DNA of 64,000 bases from Halosimplex halobium (GCF_051414055.1 NZ_JBLKNX010000010.1:1-64000); one strand, 5' to 3'; counted from the first letter of the stretch, positions 1-8,573 are shown. A program made the numbers and translations. The notes: generated from the letters alone by a model not told the origin.

Positions 1-1
1 A

Positions 2-1651
2 CGCGCGGGTCGCGACCCGGACGCCCCCGCCGACCGCGAGTCCCGCGCGAGTTCCGGCCGCGCAGGGTCGCCCGACCGTCGACAGGGCGAGTCGGCGGAG
101 CCGCGGACGACCGACGCGCGGGCGAGCGATCCGGGCCACGACGCGGTCCGCGACCAGGCCGGCGGCGCGGCCGATTCGCCGGGACGGACCGCCGACGCGG
201 GCGCTCCCACGGACGAGCCCCAGGGGACCGGCAGGGGCGCCGACGCCGGGAACGCGGCGGGCGCCGCCACCAGTCCGGACCAGCTGGAGACCCACTCCAT
301 CCCGTCGCTGGACCCCTCGCGGACGACCAGCCGGGAGTCCGACGACGGGGCCGCCGCCGCTGCGGCGACGCCCGACGACGCTGCGGCGACAGGCTCGCCG
401 AACCACGCCGCCACGTCGGCGGTCGAGGACCGCGCCGACTCCGCCTCGCCCGCCCGCGAGGGCGGCGACCGGGGCGGCAGGACCGATCCCCGCGACCGGG
501 GGACCGCGAACGCCTCGGAGACGCGCCCCGAAGCCCAGTCGAGCGAGCCGCGGACCGCGAACGGGTCGCCGGCGGAGTCGCGGGCGAGCGAGCCCGAACC
601 CCGGCGTCAGGGGGCCGACGAGCGGGTCGCGGAGCTCGAAGAGGAGCTGGCCGACCGCGAGCGCGAGATCGAGCAGCTCGAGGCGGATCTCGCGGCCGCC
701 GAGGACGAACGCGACGACCTCCGGTCGCAGCTGGAGGACGTGCGCGCCGAGCGTGACGACCTGCAGTCCCGCATCGAGCGCGTCGAGTCCGAACGCGACG
801 ACCTGGAGCGCGAACGCGACGAGCTGGAGTCGGAGGTCGCGGAGCTACAGTCCGAAATCGAGCGACTTGAGGGCCAGATCGCCGAGATCGAGGAGGAATT
901 CGGCGCGGCGGTCGACGCCGAACAGCGGCTGAGTCCGGGCGAGGCGCTCGACCAGACGAACCTCTTCGTCCGCTACGGGTCGAAGGGCAAGCCGACGCTG
1001 GAGACGGCCCACGCCGGCGAGGCGGGCCGCCAGGAGGTCGCCGAGAACCTCGGCCTGGAGTACCACACCCAGTTCGACAGCGACTCGGTCTCGGTCGGCG
1101 GCCGCCCGTTCGACGAGTTCCTCCACGACACGATGCAGTTCCGCTTCGTCACCTGGGTGATCGAGGACCTGCTCTACGAGATCCGCGACACCGGCAAGGT
1201 GTCGGCGCTGCAGGACCTCTACGACGCGATCCCGAAGATCGACCGCGCCGAGCTCAACGGGTCGGTCAGCACCGAGTACACCGAGGACGGTCAGGAGCGC
1301 CGGAGCCAGGAGTCGTTCGACGTGGTGATGCGCGACCGGATGGGCAACGCCCTGCTGACCGCGAATATGAACGACTCCCGGCAGGCGGCCTCCGAGAGCA
1401 TGATGTCGTCGCTCGTGACGGCCTCCTCGCACGTCGGCGAGTCCACGGAGTCGCTGGGCGCGTCGTTCCTCGTCACGTCGAGCTTCTTCGAGCCGGAGGC
1501 GCTGGAGACGGCCGCAGAGGCGACCAGCGGGGGGCTGCTCAGCCGCGACAAGCGGGAGAGCTTCGTGAAGCTGACCCGCAAACAGGGGTATCACCTCTGT
1601 CTCGTCGAGGCGCGAGAGGAGAAGTTCCACCTGGCGGTCCCGGAACTCTGA
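2..1651 (+). CDS. Coiled-coil haloarchaeal protein, 5' truncated by window edge
   Basis: The reading frame is open from base 2 to the TGA at 1649-1651, so the true start lies before the window; internal GTG codons such as 740 are unlikely starts. The visible part has three zones. About 200 codons are low-complexity sequence rich in Ala, Asp, Arg, Ser and Pro. Then comes a heptad-like coiled coil (about nt 620-900) of repeated ERDDLE-type blocks. Last is a globular domain of about 245 residues with mixed helix and strand character. I believe it belongs to a haloarchaea-restricted DUF family (possibly DUF7527). Function is unknown. The linker plus coiled coil suggests oligomerisation or a scaffold role. 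No membrane segment is visible in the part shown. Confidence 0.8.
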   Translation, partial: RAGRDPDAPADRESRASSGRAGSPDRRQGESAEPRTTDARASDPGHDAVRDQAGGAADSPGRTADAGAPTDEPQGTGRGADAGNAAGAATSPDQLETHSIPSLDPSRTTSRESDDGAAAAAATPDDAAATGSPNHAATSAVEDRADSASPAREGGDRGGRTDPRDRGTANASETRPEAQSSEPRTANGSPAESRASEPEPRRQGADERVAELEEELADREREIEQLEADLAAAEDERDDLRSQLEDVRAERDDLQSRIERVESERDDLERERDELESEVAELQSEIERLEGQIAEIEEEFGAAVDAEQRLSPGEALDQTNLFVRYGSKGKPTLETAHAGEAGRQEVAENLGLEYHTQFDSDSVSVGGRPFDEFLHDTMQFRFVTWVIEDLLYEIRDTGKVSALQDLYDAIPKIDRAELNGSVSTEYTEDGQERRSQESFDVVMRDRMGNALLTANMNDSRQAASESMMSSLVTASSHVGESTESLGASFLVTSSFFEPEALETAAEATSGGLLSRDKRESFVKLTRKQGYHLCLVEAREEKFHLAVPEL

Positions 1652-1693
1652 GACGGTCCCGAAAGCGCAGTGCTCGACTGCGGTCCCGAAAAT

Positions 1694-1999
1694 TCAGTTC
1701 TCGACTTCGGCCGCTTCCTCGATCTTCATGCCCTCGAGCTTCTCGATGATATGGTCGATCTTGTCGTCCAGGTCCTCGACGAACTCCCCCGTCTGTTCCG
1801 TCGTGATGGCCCCCTGGCTCGACGGCTCGATGAGGTTCTCCTCCTCGAGGACGCGCAGCGAGTAGCGAACCTTGTGGTGGGGGTAGCCCGTCTCGTTGGA
1901 CATCTTCACGATCCCGATCGGCTCGTTCTGGATCACCATCCGCAGAACCTGCAGATGACGCTCCAGCATATCTACTTCCTTCTCAAGTCTGTCTATCAT
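1694..1999 (-). CDS. Small winged-helix DNA-binding protein
   Basis: This 101-residue protein starts with a helix of MIDRLEKEVD type. It continues with a winged-helix core in which the stretch PHHKVRYSLRVLEEENLIEPS reads as recognition helix plus wing, and ends in a helix likely to dimerise. An upstream ATG is possible, but the ATG at 1997-1999 lies about 27 nt after a TATA-like box, which fits a leaderless transcript. The longer version would add Ala/Pro-rich residues unlike the rest. It is convergent with the coiled-coil gene and divergent from purA. The family is a conserved haloarchaeal predicted regulator; targets are unknown. Confidence 0.8.
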   Translation of the reverse strand: MIDRLEKEVDMLERHLQVLRMVIQNEPIGIVKMSNETGYPHHKVRYSLRVLEEENLIEPSSQGAITTEQTGEFVEDLDDKIDHIIEKLEGMKIEEAAEVEN

Positions 2000-2302
2000 G
2001 GCAATTGTTAACTTGTGTTTGAGGGTTTTAAAGGTTGCTGTCGGTCCGGGAATCGACGGAGGGCGAGCGGCCCCGACCGCGGCGTTCTTGCCGGAGGCCG
2101 CGCGACCGGCTAACACTTTCGGACTTCCCCGTGGTACCAGTTAACGATTCCGGTCGGGCGGGCGGCCGACCGGCAGCGGTCGATCGCCGGACAGCGCACG
2201 GACTGTCGGGAGCGACACCCGGTCGGCCGGGCGGCGGGGCGACCCGGCGGGGCGAACGCCGGACCGTAATCTGTTTACACCGGCCAGCGGAATCTCGGGT
2301 GT
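2000..2302. other. Divergent intergenic region upstream of purA
   Basis: This 303 bp gap between the divergent winged-helix gene and purA holds the minus-strand TATA box near 2030. A weak TATA-like CTGTTTACAC lies at 2271-2280, 23 nt before purA. The rest is GC-rich (about 2140-2260) with no convincing ORF on either strand. Short GC palindromes such as GGTCGGCCGG are present, but I would not call any of them an operator. Confidence 0.5.
2026..2034 (-). promoter_or_regulatory. TATA-like box for the winged-helix gene
   Basis: On the minus strand the sequence reads CTTTAAAAC, in an AT-rich patch within very GC-rich DNA. It sits about 27-35 nt before the ATG at 1999, the usual archaeal TATA distance for leaderless transcription. 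Confidence 0.55.
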
Positions 2303-3688
2303 ATGACCGTCACCATCGTCGGTTCGCAGCTCGGCGACGAGGGGAAGGGTGGCATCGTCGACGTCTACGGCGAGGCGGCCGACGTCGTCGTTCGCTACCA
2401 GGGCGGCGACAACGCCGGCCACACCGTCGTCCACGAGGGCGAGGAGTACAAGCTCTCGCTCGTGCCGAGCGGCGCGATCCGCGGCAAGGTCAACGTGCTC
2501 GGCAACGGCTGCGTCGTCAACCCCCGCACGCTGTTCGACGAACTCGACGCCCTCCGCGAGCGCGGCCTCGACCCCGACGTGCGCGTCGCCCGGCGCGCCC
2601 ACGTCATCCTCCCGTACCACCGGCTCCTCGACGGCATCGAGGAGGAAGTCAAGAGCGAGGACGACGACGAGATCGGTACCACCGGCCGCGGCATCGGCCC
2701 CACCTACGAGGACAAGGCCGGCCGCCGCGGCGTCCGCGTCGGCGACCTGCTCGACCCCGAGGTCCTCCGGGACCGGCTGGAGTACGCCGTTCCGCAGAAG
2801 CGCGCCCTCGTCGAGGACGTGTTCGGCCTCGACGCCGACGACCTGGACGACCCCGAGGCGCTCGACGTCGAGGCCCTCTACGACGAGTTCGCCGGCTACG
2901 GCGAACGGCTCGCCGAGGAGGACATGACCGTCAACGCCGGCGACTTCCTGGCCGACCGGCTGGCCGCCGGCGACAACGTGATGTTCGAGGGCGCGCAGGG
3001 TACGATCCTCGACATCGACCACGGCAACTACCCGTTCGTCACCTCCTCGACCCCGACGGCGGGCGGCGCGGCCGTCGGCTCCGGCGTCGCCCCGGGCGTC
3101 GTCGGCGACGGCGAGGTCGTCGGCATCGTCAAGGCCTACCTCTCGCGGGTCGGCAGCGGCCCGATGCCGACGGAACTGGGCGGCGTCCCCGGCGACACCC
3201 CGGGCTACGACGGCGACCCCGAGAACCCCGAAACGGAACGCGAGGAACTCGCGACCTACATCCGCGAGGAGGGCGGCGAGTACGGCACTGTCACCGGCCG
3301 CCCGCGACGGGTCGGCTGGCTCGACGTGCCAATGTTGCGCCACGCCGCCCGCGTCAACGGCTTCACCGGGCTTGCCGTCAACCACGTCGACACCCTCGCC
3401 GGGCTCGACGAGGTGAAGGTCGGCCACGCCTACCGGCTCGACGGCGAGGAACTGCACACCATGCCCGCCACGACCGAGCGGTGGGCCGACTGCGAGGCCG
3501 AGTTCCGCACGTTCGACGGCTGGGAGGAGTGTGACTGGGGCGAAGTCGCCGAGGACGGCTACGACGCGCTGCCCGAGAACGCGAAGACCTACCTCGCGTA
3601 CCTCGAGGACGAACTCGACGCTGACGTGTACGCCGTCGGCGTCGGCCCCGGCCGCTCGGAGACCGTCGTTCGCGAGTACCCCTTCTGA
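2303..3688 (+). CDS. purA: Adenylosuccinate synthetase
   Basis: PurA catalyses GTP-dependent joining of IMP and aspartate to give adenylosuccinate, the first committed step to AMP. The 461-residue protein shows the family P-loop GDEGKG at residues 11-16, the GGDNAGHT IMP/aspartate loop near 35-41, GTTGRGIGPTYEDK near 130, and the C-terminal GRPRRVGW segment. Length is slightly above the usual 430 or so because of acidic insertions typical of halophiles. The ATG at 2303 gives a start directly at the first beta strand (MTVTIVGSQLGDEG), so no upstream extension is needed. purK and purE are elsewhere in this window, so the purine genes are dispersed. Confidence 0.98.
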   Translation: MTVTIVGSQLGDEGKGGIVDVYGEAADVVVRYQGGDNAGHTVVHEGEEYKLSLVPSGAIRGKVNVLGNGCVVNPRTLFDELDALRERGLDPDVRVARRAHVILPYHRLLDGIEEEVKSEDDDEIGTTGRGIGPTYEDKAGRRGVRVGDLLDPEVLRDRLEYAVPQKRALVEDVFGLDADDLDDPEALDVEALYDEFAGYGERLAEEDMTVNAGDFLADRLAAGDNVMFEGAQGTILDIDHGNYPFVTSSTPTAGGAAVGSGVAPGVVGDGEVVGIVKAYLSRVGSGPMPTELGGVPGDTPGYDGDPENPETEREELATYIREEGGEYGTVTGRPRRVGWLDVPMLRHAARVNGFTGLAVNHVDTLAGLDEVKVGHAYRLDGEELHTMPATTERWADCEAEFRTFDGWEECDWGEVAEDGYDALPENAKTYLAYLEDELDADVYAVGVGPGRSETVVREYPF

Positions 3689-3961
3689 CCCCGGCCCGGA
3701 CGACCCCGCCGGTTTATGGCCGCCGGCCCCGTCGGTTCGCGGACACTGACCCCGTCGGCCCGGGACACCGACCCCTCTCGGCCCGGGACACCGGCGCCTC
3801 GTCCCCACCACGACCGACCCCTCCTGCAATATTTTCCGCTCCGCGAAAGGTACTTGCCCGCTGCCGATCCACGGGTATGTGTATCAGACACACGGACGGG
3901 CTCGGCCGGGTCGGCGAGCCCGGGGAGTGATGAACCGCGGTCGGAGTCGCACGAGGGAACA

Positions 3962-5071
3962 GTGTCAGCACACGACTCACCGATACGGCGGAGCGTCGAG
4001 GTCGAGTACTGGGTGATAGACGAACGGGGGCGGCTGACGGAGCCGGGGGCGCTGGTCGACGCGTCGCCCGGCGCCGAGCGGGAGTTCGTCGAGCCGCTGC
4101 TGGAGATCAAGACGACACCCTGCGCGACGACGGCGGCGCTGCGCGAGGAACTCACGGAGCGGGTGGCGACGGTCCTCGACCGTGCCGACGAACTCGGCAA
4201 GCGGCTCGTCCCGCTCGCGACGCCGGTCCACGCCGATGAGATCGCCGAGATCCCGTCGGCCCGCACGCGCGTCCAGAACGAGGTCGTCGGGTCGGACTTC
4301 GAGTACGTCCGCCACTGCGCGGGCACGCACGTCCACGTCGAGCAACAGCCCGGGGTCGCGGTCGACCAGCACAACGCCTTCGTCGCGCTCGACCCGGCGC
4401 TGGCGCTTGTCAACGCCTCGCCGTACTTCCGGGGCCAGCGCCTCGCCGCGGGCGCGCGCTCGAAGCTCTACCGCTGGATGGCCTACGACGACCTCCCCCA
4501 CCAGGGCCGGCTGTGGCCGTACGTCGACGACCGCGAGGAGTACACCCGCCGGCTGGAGCGACGCTACGAGGACTTCGAGACGGCCGCCATCGACGCGGGC
4601 GTCCAGCGCCGGGCGGTCGCGAAACACTTCGACCCCGAGAGCGCCGTCTGGACGCCGGTCCAGTTCCGCGAGGCGTTCTCGACCGTCGAGTGGCGCTCGC
4701 CCGACGCCGCGCTCCCGAGCGACGCGGTCCGGCTCGCCGACCGCCTCGCCGCGCTGGTCGGCCGGCTGGACGAGGTCGACGTGCGGATCGAGGGCGACCG
4801 CGGCCGGATCGGTCACGACGAGCTCGTCCTCCCGGAGTTCGACGCCGTCATCGGCTACGTCAACGACGCGATCCGGGACGGGCTTACCTCCTCGTCGGTC
4901 CGGTCGTATCTCGACCGGATGGGCTTCGACGTGTCCGCCTACGACCCCGTGTCCCACGAGATCGACGGCCGGGCGACCGTCTCCCCGTCCGAGGCCCGCG
5001 ACATCCGGCTGGAACACGCCGACCGGCTCGCCGCCGACGTTCGCCGGGTCGGGCCGCTCGTCGGCGACTGA
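3962..5071 (+). CDS. gshA: Glutamate-cysteine ligase, GCS2 family
   Basis: This ligase forms gamma-glutamylcysteine from Glu and Cys with ATP. Gamma-glutamylcysteine is the main low-molecular-mass thiol of haloarchaea. The 369-residue product opens with RRSVEVEYWVIDERG, the GCS2 N-terminal Glu-rich strand, and contains the His-rich AGTHVHVEQ segment and the Arg-Lys region typical of this carboxylate-amine ligase fold. I chose the GTG at 3962 (VSAHDSPIRRSVEVE). An in-frame ATG at 3716 would add 82 residues of low-complexity sequence that the family lacks. A possible AT-rich promoter patch (AATATTTT) lies at 3828-3835, far upstream. It stands alone between purA and a small minus-strand zinc protein. 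Confidence 0.88.
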   Translation: MSAHDSPIRRSVEVEYWVIDERGRLTEPGALVDASPGAEREFVEPLLEIKTTPCATTAALREELTERVATVLDRADELGKRLVPLATPVHADEIAEIPSARTRVQNEVVGSDFEYVRHCAGTHVHVEQQPGVAVDQHNAFVALDPALALVNASPYFRGQRLAAGARSKLYRWMAYDDLPHQGRLWPYVDDREEYTRRLERRYEDFETAAIDAGVQRRAVAKHFDPESAVWTPVQFREAFSTVEWRSPDAALPSDAVRLADRLAALVGRLDEVDVRIEGDRGRIGHDELVLPEFDAVIGYVNDAIRDGLTSSSVRSYLDRMGFDVSAYDPVSHEIDGRATVSPSEARDIRLEHADRLAADVRRVGPLVGD

Positions 5072-5140
5072 CCGGGCCGTTCGTCAGTGACGGACCGCGC
5101 AGCTCGGCGGGGACGACCCGCACTCCGCCGCCGACGGCGC

Positions 5141-5320
5141 CTACTCGTGGTGGTGGACCCAGTCGGCGAACTCGACGAACGACGAGGCGCCACAGCCGCC
5201 GCAGGCGTCCGGCGGCTCGAAGCTGTGGCTCCCGCCGGACTCGTGGATGGGAACCCCGGCGTGGACGACCAGACACCGTTCGCAGACGTACCGTTTCGGC
5301 TCCTCGGGGAGGTGTGCCAT
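5141..5320 (-). CDS. Small zinc-ribbon-like protein (59 aa)
   Basis: The 59-residue protein runs from ATG at 5318-5320 to TAG at 5141-5143. It has two CxxC knuckles, YVCERCLVV near residue 13 and DACGGCGAS near residue 40, separated by a His-containing stretch (VHAGVPIHESGG), and ends in HHHE. Four paired cysteines indicate a structural zinc ribbon. Such tiny zinc proteins are abundant in haloarchaea, and most have unknown roles in regulation or protein binding. It is convergent with gshA and divergent from trm112. Confidence 0.72.
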   Translation of the reverse strand: MAHLPEEPKRYVCERCLVVHAGVPIHESGGSHSFEPPDACGGCGASSFVEFADWVHHHE

Positions 5321-5396
5321 GGCGGCGCTACCGCCGCGGATGCAATAGCGCTGTTGCCGGCGCCTCCCGGGTGACCCCGGGCGGCATGGGCCGCGG

Positions 5397-5467
5397 GTCG
5401 AGTCGGACTGTCGGCGGCGTCCCGTCCCGGGTAGTCGAGTCGGACTGTCGGCGGCGTCCCGTCCCGG
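5397..5467. repeat. Tandem duplication of a 34-37 bp unit
   Basis: The block beginning GTCGAGTCGGACTGTCGGCG and ending CCCGTCCCGG occurs at 5397-5430 and again at 5434-5467. The two copies are identical over 34 bp and separated by GTA, so the period is 37 bp. It lies in the intergenic region between the zinc-ribbon gene and trm112. This looks like a recent replication-slippage duplication; no function is evident. Confidence 0.9.
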
Positions 5468-5526
5468 CCGGCGCGGGGTTCGACGGCGGCTCGCACCCGT
5501 CCGGCACGCTTTTTTGCTCGCCGTCC

Positions 5527-5532
5527 GGAGGT
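5527..5532 (+). promoter_or_regulatory. Shine-Dalgarno site for trm112
   Basis: GGAGGT sits 6 nt before the ATG at 5539. This is an unusually strong site for this window, where most first genes look leaderless. It fixes the short start of trm112. Confidence 0.7.
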
Positions 5533-5538
5533 GTGGCC

Positions 5539-5733
5539 ATGAAGGAGGACCTGCTGGACATCGTCTGCTGCCCGCTGGACAAGCACGACCTCGAACTCGA
5601 CGTCACCGAGCGCGACGACGAGGAGATCATCTCGGGGACGCTCACCTGTACCGACTGCGGCGAGGTCTACCCCATCGAGGACGGCATCCCGAACCTGCTG
5701 CCGCCGGACATGCGCGACGAGGCGCCGGCCTGA
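5539..5733 (+). CDS. trm112: Trm112-family methyltransferase activator
   Basis: Trm112 is a small zinc-binding partner that stabilises and activates several SAM-dependent methyltransferases acting on tRNA, rRNA and release factor. The 64-residue protein has the family layout: N-terminal DLLDIVCCPLDKHDLEL, a beta insert ending in TCTDCGEVYPIEDGIPNLLPPDM, and an acidic tail. The CxP and CxxC cysteines are the expected zinc ligands, and the YPI-DGIPNLLP stretch is the conserved partner-binding strand. The start is set by a strong GGAGGT site. No methyltransferase gene is adjacent; the one at 29254-30102 is far away. Confidence 0.9.
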   Translation: MKEDLLDIVCCPLDKHDLELDVTERDDEEIISGTLTCTDCGEVYPIEDGIPNLLPPDMRDEAPA

Positions 5734-5783
5734 GCGGCGGACGGCCCTGAACCTTTTTCTACCGGCCGCGCCGACTCGGAGAC

Positions 5784-6359
5784 GTGCCAGGGGATACGCT
5801 GCCCGTCCACGTCAACCGGGACTCGCTCCACGCGCTGGAGGTGCCCGACGCCTTCGAGACGGACGGGTCGTTCGACATCGGCGTGGTCAACCACGGCGGG
5901 TCGGTCCACGTCCACCTCCACCTCGACGACGACCTCTCGGAGATCGCGGCCCTGGAGGCCAGCAACCACTTCGTCGACGGGGAGAGCCGTCGGGCGGTCC
6001 ACGTCGGCGTCGAGGGGGCGGGCGAGGCGACCGGGACGCTGAAGATCGCCTCCGCCTACGGCGCCGAGACCCGCTACGTCACCGTCCGGATCACCGAACC
6101 CGAGGAGGAAGAGTCCACCGTCGAGGTCGACGAGTCCCTCTCGGAACCCCAGCCCCGCGAGCCCGACGAGGGCAGCGACGGCGGGTCCGTCCCCGTCGCC
6201 GCCAGCCCGCAACTGGCCGTCCTCGGCCTCGGCGTCGCCGCGCTGGCCGTCGCCGCGGTGCTCGTCGTGTTCGTCGACGACATCGTCGTCGTCGCCGGCG
6301 CGGTCGCCGTGCTCGTCGGCGTCCTCGTCGCCGTCTACATCGCGCTCGCCGGCGAGTGA
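5784..6359 (+). CDS. Haloarchaeal membrane-anchored beta-rich protein
   Basis: The 191-residue product starts with GTG at 5784. Residues 1-110 form a beta-rich soluble domain with repeated His/Val strands (GSVHVHLHLDDD), like an immunoglobulin-type or sugar-binding sandwich. An acidic Glu/Ser/Pro linker follows (about 110-140), then two hydrophobic segments near residues 150-190. The topology is therefore a soluble domain tethered by a C-terminal helical hairpin, with no signal peptide, so the domain may face the cytoplasm. It appears to be a haloarchaea-only family (perhaps DUF7524). Function unknown. It lies 50 nt after trm112 on the same strand and may be co-transcribed. Confidence 0.78.
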   Translation: MPGDTLPVHVNRDSLHALEVPDAFETDGSFDIGVVNHGGSVHVHLHLDDDLSEIAALEASNHFVDGESRRAVHVGVEGAGEATGTLKIASAYGAETRYVTVRITEPEEEESTVEVDESLSEPQPREPDEGSDGGSVPVAASPQLAVLGLGVAALAVAAVLVVFVDDIVVVAGAVAVLVGVLVAVYIALAGE

Positions 6360-6388
6360 CCCGGTGACCCGGGGCGCCCAGCCCTGGT

Positions 6389-7576
6389 CTACTCGCTCGC
6401 TTCCTCGTCTGCTTCCTGCTCGTCGGCCGACCCCGCCTCGCCGTCACCGCTTTCGGCGTCGTCGTTCGCGTCTCCCCCTTCGTCAGGCTCGGTCGGCGTG
6501 CCCGAGAGGTTTCCCTCCTCGTCGAAGCGCTTGGCGCGGAGGAATCGCGCGCGATAGCGGTTGGCGTCGTCTCGCACGTCGGCCTCGCGGATCTCGTCGG
6601 CGCGGCCGTCCGCGACGGCGTCGATTATCGCCTCGACCTGTTCCTTCTCGCTGGGCGTGAGCTCGAACTCGTAGGTACGGGACTGCTCGCCCTCCAGTTT
6701 CGTCCAGCGGCGGGCGGCGGAGATGACCAGCGAGCACGGTTCGCGGCAGGGGAACTCGCCGTCGCCGCCGTCCACGTTGAGGTCGGTCTCGTCGTCGTAC
6801 TGCCACTCCCGACGCTTGAGACACTGCGAATCGTCGCAGCAGGCCTCCGCGACCCAGTCGACGTGCTCGTGGCCCTCGCCGCGGTCCCAGGTGCTGACAA
6901 CCCCGTAGATCCCGGTCTGGCGGTCGACGGTGTCGCGCCAGTGGGACACGTCGAGGTCGCCCTGCCGCTCGCGGTGCCAGTTGGCGACCGTCGCCGGGTA
7001 GAAGTACTCGACGGCGGTGACCAGGTCGGCCGCGTCCAGGTCGGGGAACCACCAGCCGGTCCGCAGCGTGGGCGCGGTCTTGAGCGGTCGGTAGCGCTCG
7101 CGGTCGTCGTGTTTCGCGATCTCGCGGGCGTCCAGCGGGTCGTCGTGGTCGTCGAGGTCGGCGGGGTCGGCGTCGGCGTCGTCGACGTGGCGGAGGTCGT
7201 AGCGCCGGGTGCCGGTCCCGTCGACGGTGGCGGTGACCCGTAGCTGGCCCCACTCGCGGGTGAGGCCCGCCGCGAGCGCGTCGTATCGGTCGGGGACCCG
7301 CTCGTCGTCGGCGCGTTCGAGCCAGCGGAGAAAGGCCCACCGCTCGTCGGCCTGCGGCGCCTCGGCGTGCCAGAAGTACCAGTTGGTGACGTGGGCGGCG
7401 TAGTCGGCGGCGGCGTCGGACAGGTCCTCGCCGTGGACGACCCGCTTCGACCCCTCGTCGGTGGCGAGGACGTACCCCTCGCCCTCGGTCTCCGCCGCGA
7501 ACCCGTCGAACTCGATGCCGTCCGCGGCGGCCTCGGCGACCGCCTCCACCTGCGCCGGGTCCACCTGCGCGTTCAT
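6389..7576 (-). CDS. DR2241-family putative 4Fe-4S protein
   Basis: This 395-residue protein resembles the DR2241 family, which in Deinococcus is fused to a CbiX-type chelatase domain and carries a C-terminal 4Fe-4S binding module. The likely cluster ligands are visible as EACCDDSQCLKRREW and FPCREPCSLVISAARRW around residues 240-290. The last 50 residues are a low-complexity acidic tail. In haloarchaea this gene usually lies beside cbiX, and here a cbiX is about 1 kb upstream on the same strand. A role in sirohydrochlorin or related tetrapyrrole metal insertion is inferred from that association, not shown by the sequence. The start at 7576 has no competing upstream ATG. Confidence 0.82.
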   Translation of the reverse strand: MNAQVDPAQVEAVAEAAADGIEFDGFAAETEGEGYVLATDEGSKRVVHGEDLSDAAADYAAHVTNWYFWHAEAPQADERWAFLRWLERADDERVPDRYDALAAGLTREWGQLRVTATVDGTGTRRYDLRHVDDADADPADLDDHDDPLDAREIAKHDDRERYRPLKTAPTLRTGWWFPDLDAADLVTAVEYFYPATVANWHRERQGDLDVSHWRDTVDRQTGIYGVVSTWDRGEGHEHVDWVAEACCDDSQCLKRREWQYDDETDLNVDGGDGEFPCREPCSLVISAARRWTKLEGEQSRTYEFELTPSEKEQVEAIIDAVADGRADEIREADVRDDANRYRARFLRAKRFDEEGNLSGTPTEPDEGGDANDDAESGDGEAGSADEQEADEEASE

Positions 7577-7631
7577 ACCCGGAGTGAGGGACCGCGCCCG
7601 AATAAAGCCCTCCGTCTGCGACGAACGACGG

Positions 7632-7970
7632 TCACCGCCGGGGGGTCCACAGCCCGTAGAGGATACAGCAGAGGCCGACGACCGTCGCCAGGTCGGCGGC
7701 CAGCGCGAACGCGGTGCGGACCGTCGACCGCAGGCCGGGGGCGAACGTCGCGACCGCGTCGAGGAGCGCGAACCCGCCGAACAGGACGCCGGGCGTCCAG
7801 AACGCGACGAGGAAGCCCGCGGCGACGAACAGCATCGGCAGGCTCTCGTTGCGGCGGTAGCCGCGGTAGGCGACGTAGCCGACGGCGAATCCGAGGACGG
7901 CGATCAGGGTGGTCGTGACAGCCGGGACGAGTCCGCTGGCCGTCGCCGCGAAGTGTAGCGGTGCGCTCAT
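7632..7970 (-). CDS. Three-helix membrane protein coupled to a regulator
   Basis: The 112-residue protein has three or four hydrophobic segments (about residues 8-35, 44-66 and 86-106) and a very basic loop (YRGYRRNES), with no catalytic motif. Its ATG overlaps the TGA of the upstream winged-helix gene (ATGA at 7967-7970), so the two are translationally coupled. Pairs of an ArsR-like regulator and a small membrane protein of this kind (possibly DUF7521) recur in haloarchaea. I infer that the membrane protein may sense or sequester the regulator; no substrate can be proposed. Confidence 0.78.
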   Translation of the reverse strand: MSAPLHFAATASGLVPAVTTTLIAVLGFAVGYVAYRGYRRNESLPMLFVAAGFLVAFWTPGVLFGGFALLDAVATFAPGLRSTVRTAFALAADLATVVGLCCILYGLWTPRR

Positions 7971-8359
7971 CTCAGGTCCTCCACGAACTCGGTGAAGCGG
8001 TCGGCCATCCGTCCGGTGCGGCTGAGCCGTATCTCGAAGCCGTCCTCCGTGAGGTCGACGACGGCCCGGTCGAGCGTCGCGGTGTACACCTTGTAGTGGT
8101 GGCCGTCGTCGTCGACGCGGGTCTGTTCGGCGACCAGGTCCTGCTCGCGAAGCGTCTCCAGGCGGCGGTAGACGGTCGGCCCGGACACCGAGCAGCGCTC
8201 GGCGAGTTCTTCCGCCGAGAGCGGTTCGGCGGCCGTGGCTTCGAGGATCGTCCGCGCGCAGTCGTCGCCGAGCAGCGACGCCACGGTGTCGACGTCGGTG
8301 TCCTCATCCACACGTATCCACCGTCCTCCCGGAGTGTCAAGCCAGTGGCTCGACTTCAC
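7967..8359 (-). CDS. ArsR-like winged-helix regulator
   Basis: The 130-residue protein has a winged helix at about residues 25-95. Its LLGDDCARTILEAT helix, EELAERCSVSGPTVYRRLETL recognition helix and YKVYTATLDR wing match the haloarchaeal ArsR/helix-turn-helix_5 type. The C-terminal helix may dimerise. No cysteine metal-binding pair is present, so a metal-sensing role is not supported. It is the first gene of a two-gene unit with the membrane protein at 7632-7970, sharing a 4-nt stop/start overlap. A divergent small membrane protein gene begins 56 nt away, so the intervening DNA may carry its operator. Confidence 0.85.
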   Translation of the reverse strand: MKSSHWLDTPGGRWIRVDEDTDVDTVASLLGDDCARTILEATAAEPLSAEELAERCSVSGPTVYRRLETLREQDLVAEQTRVDDDGHHYKVYTATLDRAVVDLTEDGFEIRLSRTGRMADRFTEFVEDLR

Positions 8360-8414
8360 CCAGTGAAGCCGCGGCTACCATCTTAACTGGTTCGGCGCGC
8401 TACGTTCGAGTGCA

Positions 8415-8573
8415 ATGGTCGCAATCGACGAGACCACCCTCGGCCTCGCGTTCGCCGTCCTCGGCGTCGTGTTCTCGATCGCGTGGCTCGCGCTCGGGCT
8501 GTACGGCATCAACTCCCTCCGCGAGATCCGCGCGGCGCTCGCCGACGACGACGCCGAGGTCGACGGTTCGTAG
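8415..8573 (+). CDS. Small single-span membrane protein (52 aa)
   Basis: ATG at 8415-8417 and TAG at 8571-8573 enclose a 52-residue protein. One clear transmembrane helix (about residues 9-31, LGLAFAVLGVVFSIAWLALGL) is followed by a charged tail SLREIRAALADDDAEVDGS. It lies between the divergent ArsR-like gene and the convergent cbiX. Codon use is typical of the window. No family is recognised. Its position next to a regulator/membrane pair suggests it could belong to that module, but this is only inference. Confidence 0.6.
   Translation: MVAIDETTLGLAFAVLGVVFSIAWLALGLYGINSLREIRAALADDDAEVDGS

Noticed and set aside
24..620. The low-complexity start of the first gene as a separate gene or non-coding DNA
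   Set aside because: The frame is open and continuous with the coiled-coil protein, and composition is that of a disordered acidic linker seen in other haloarchaeal proteins.
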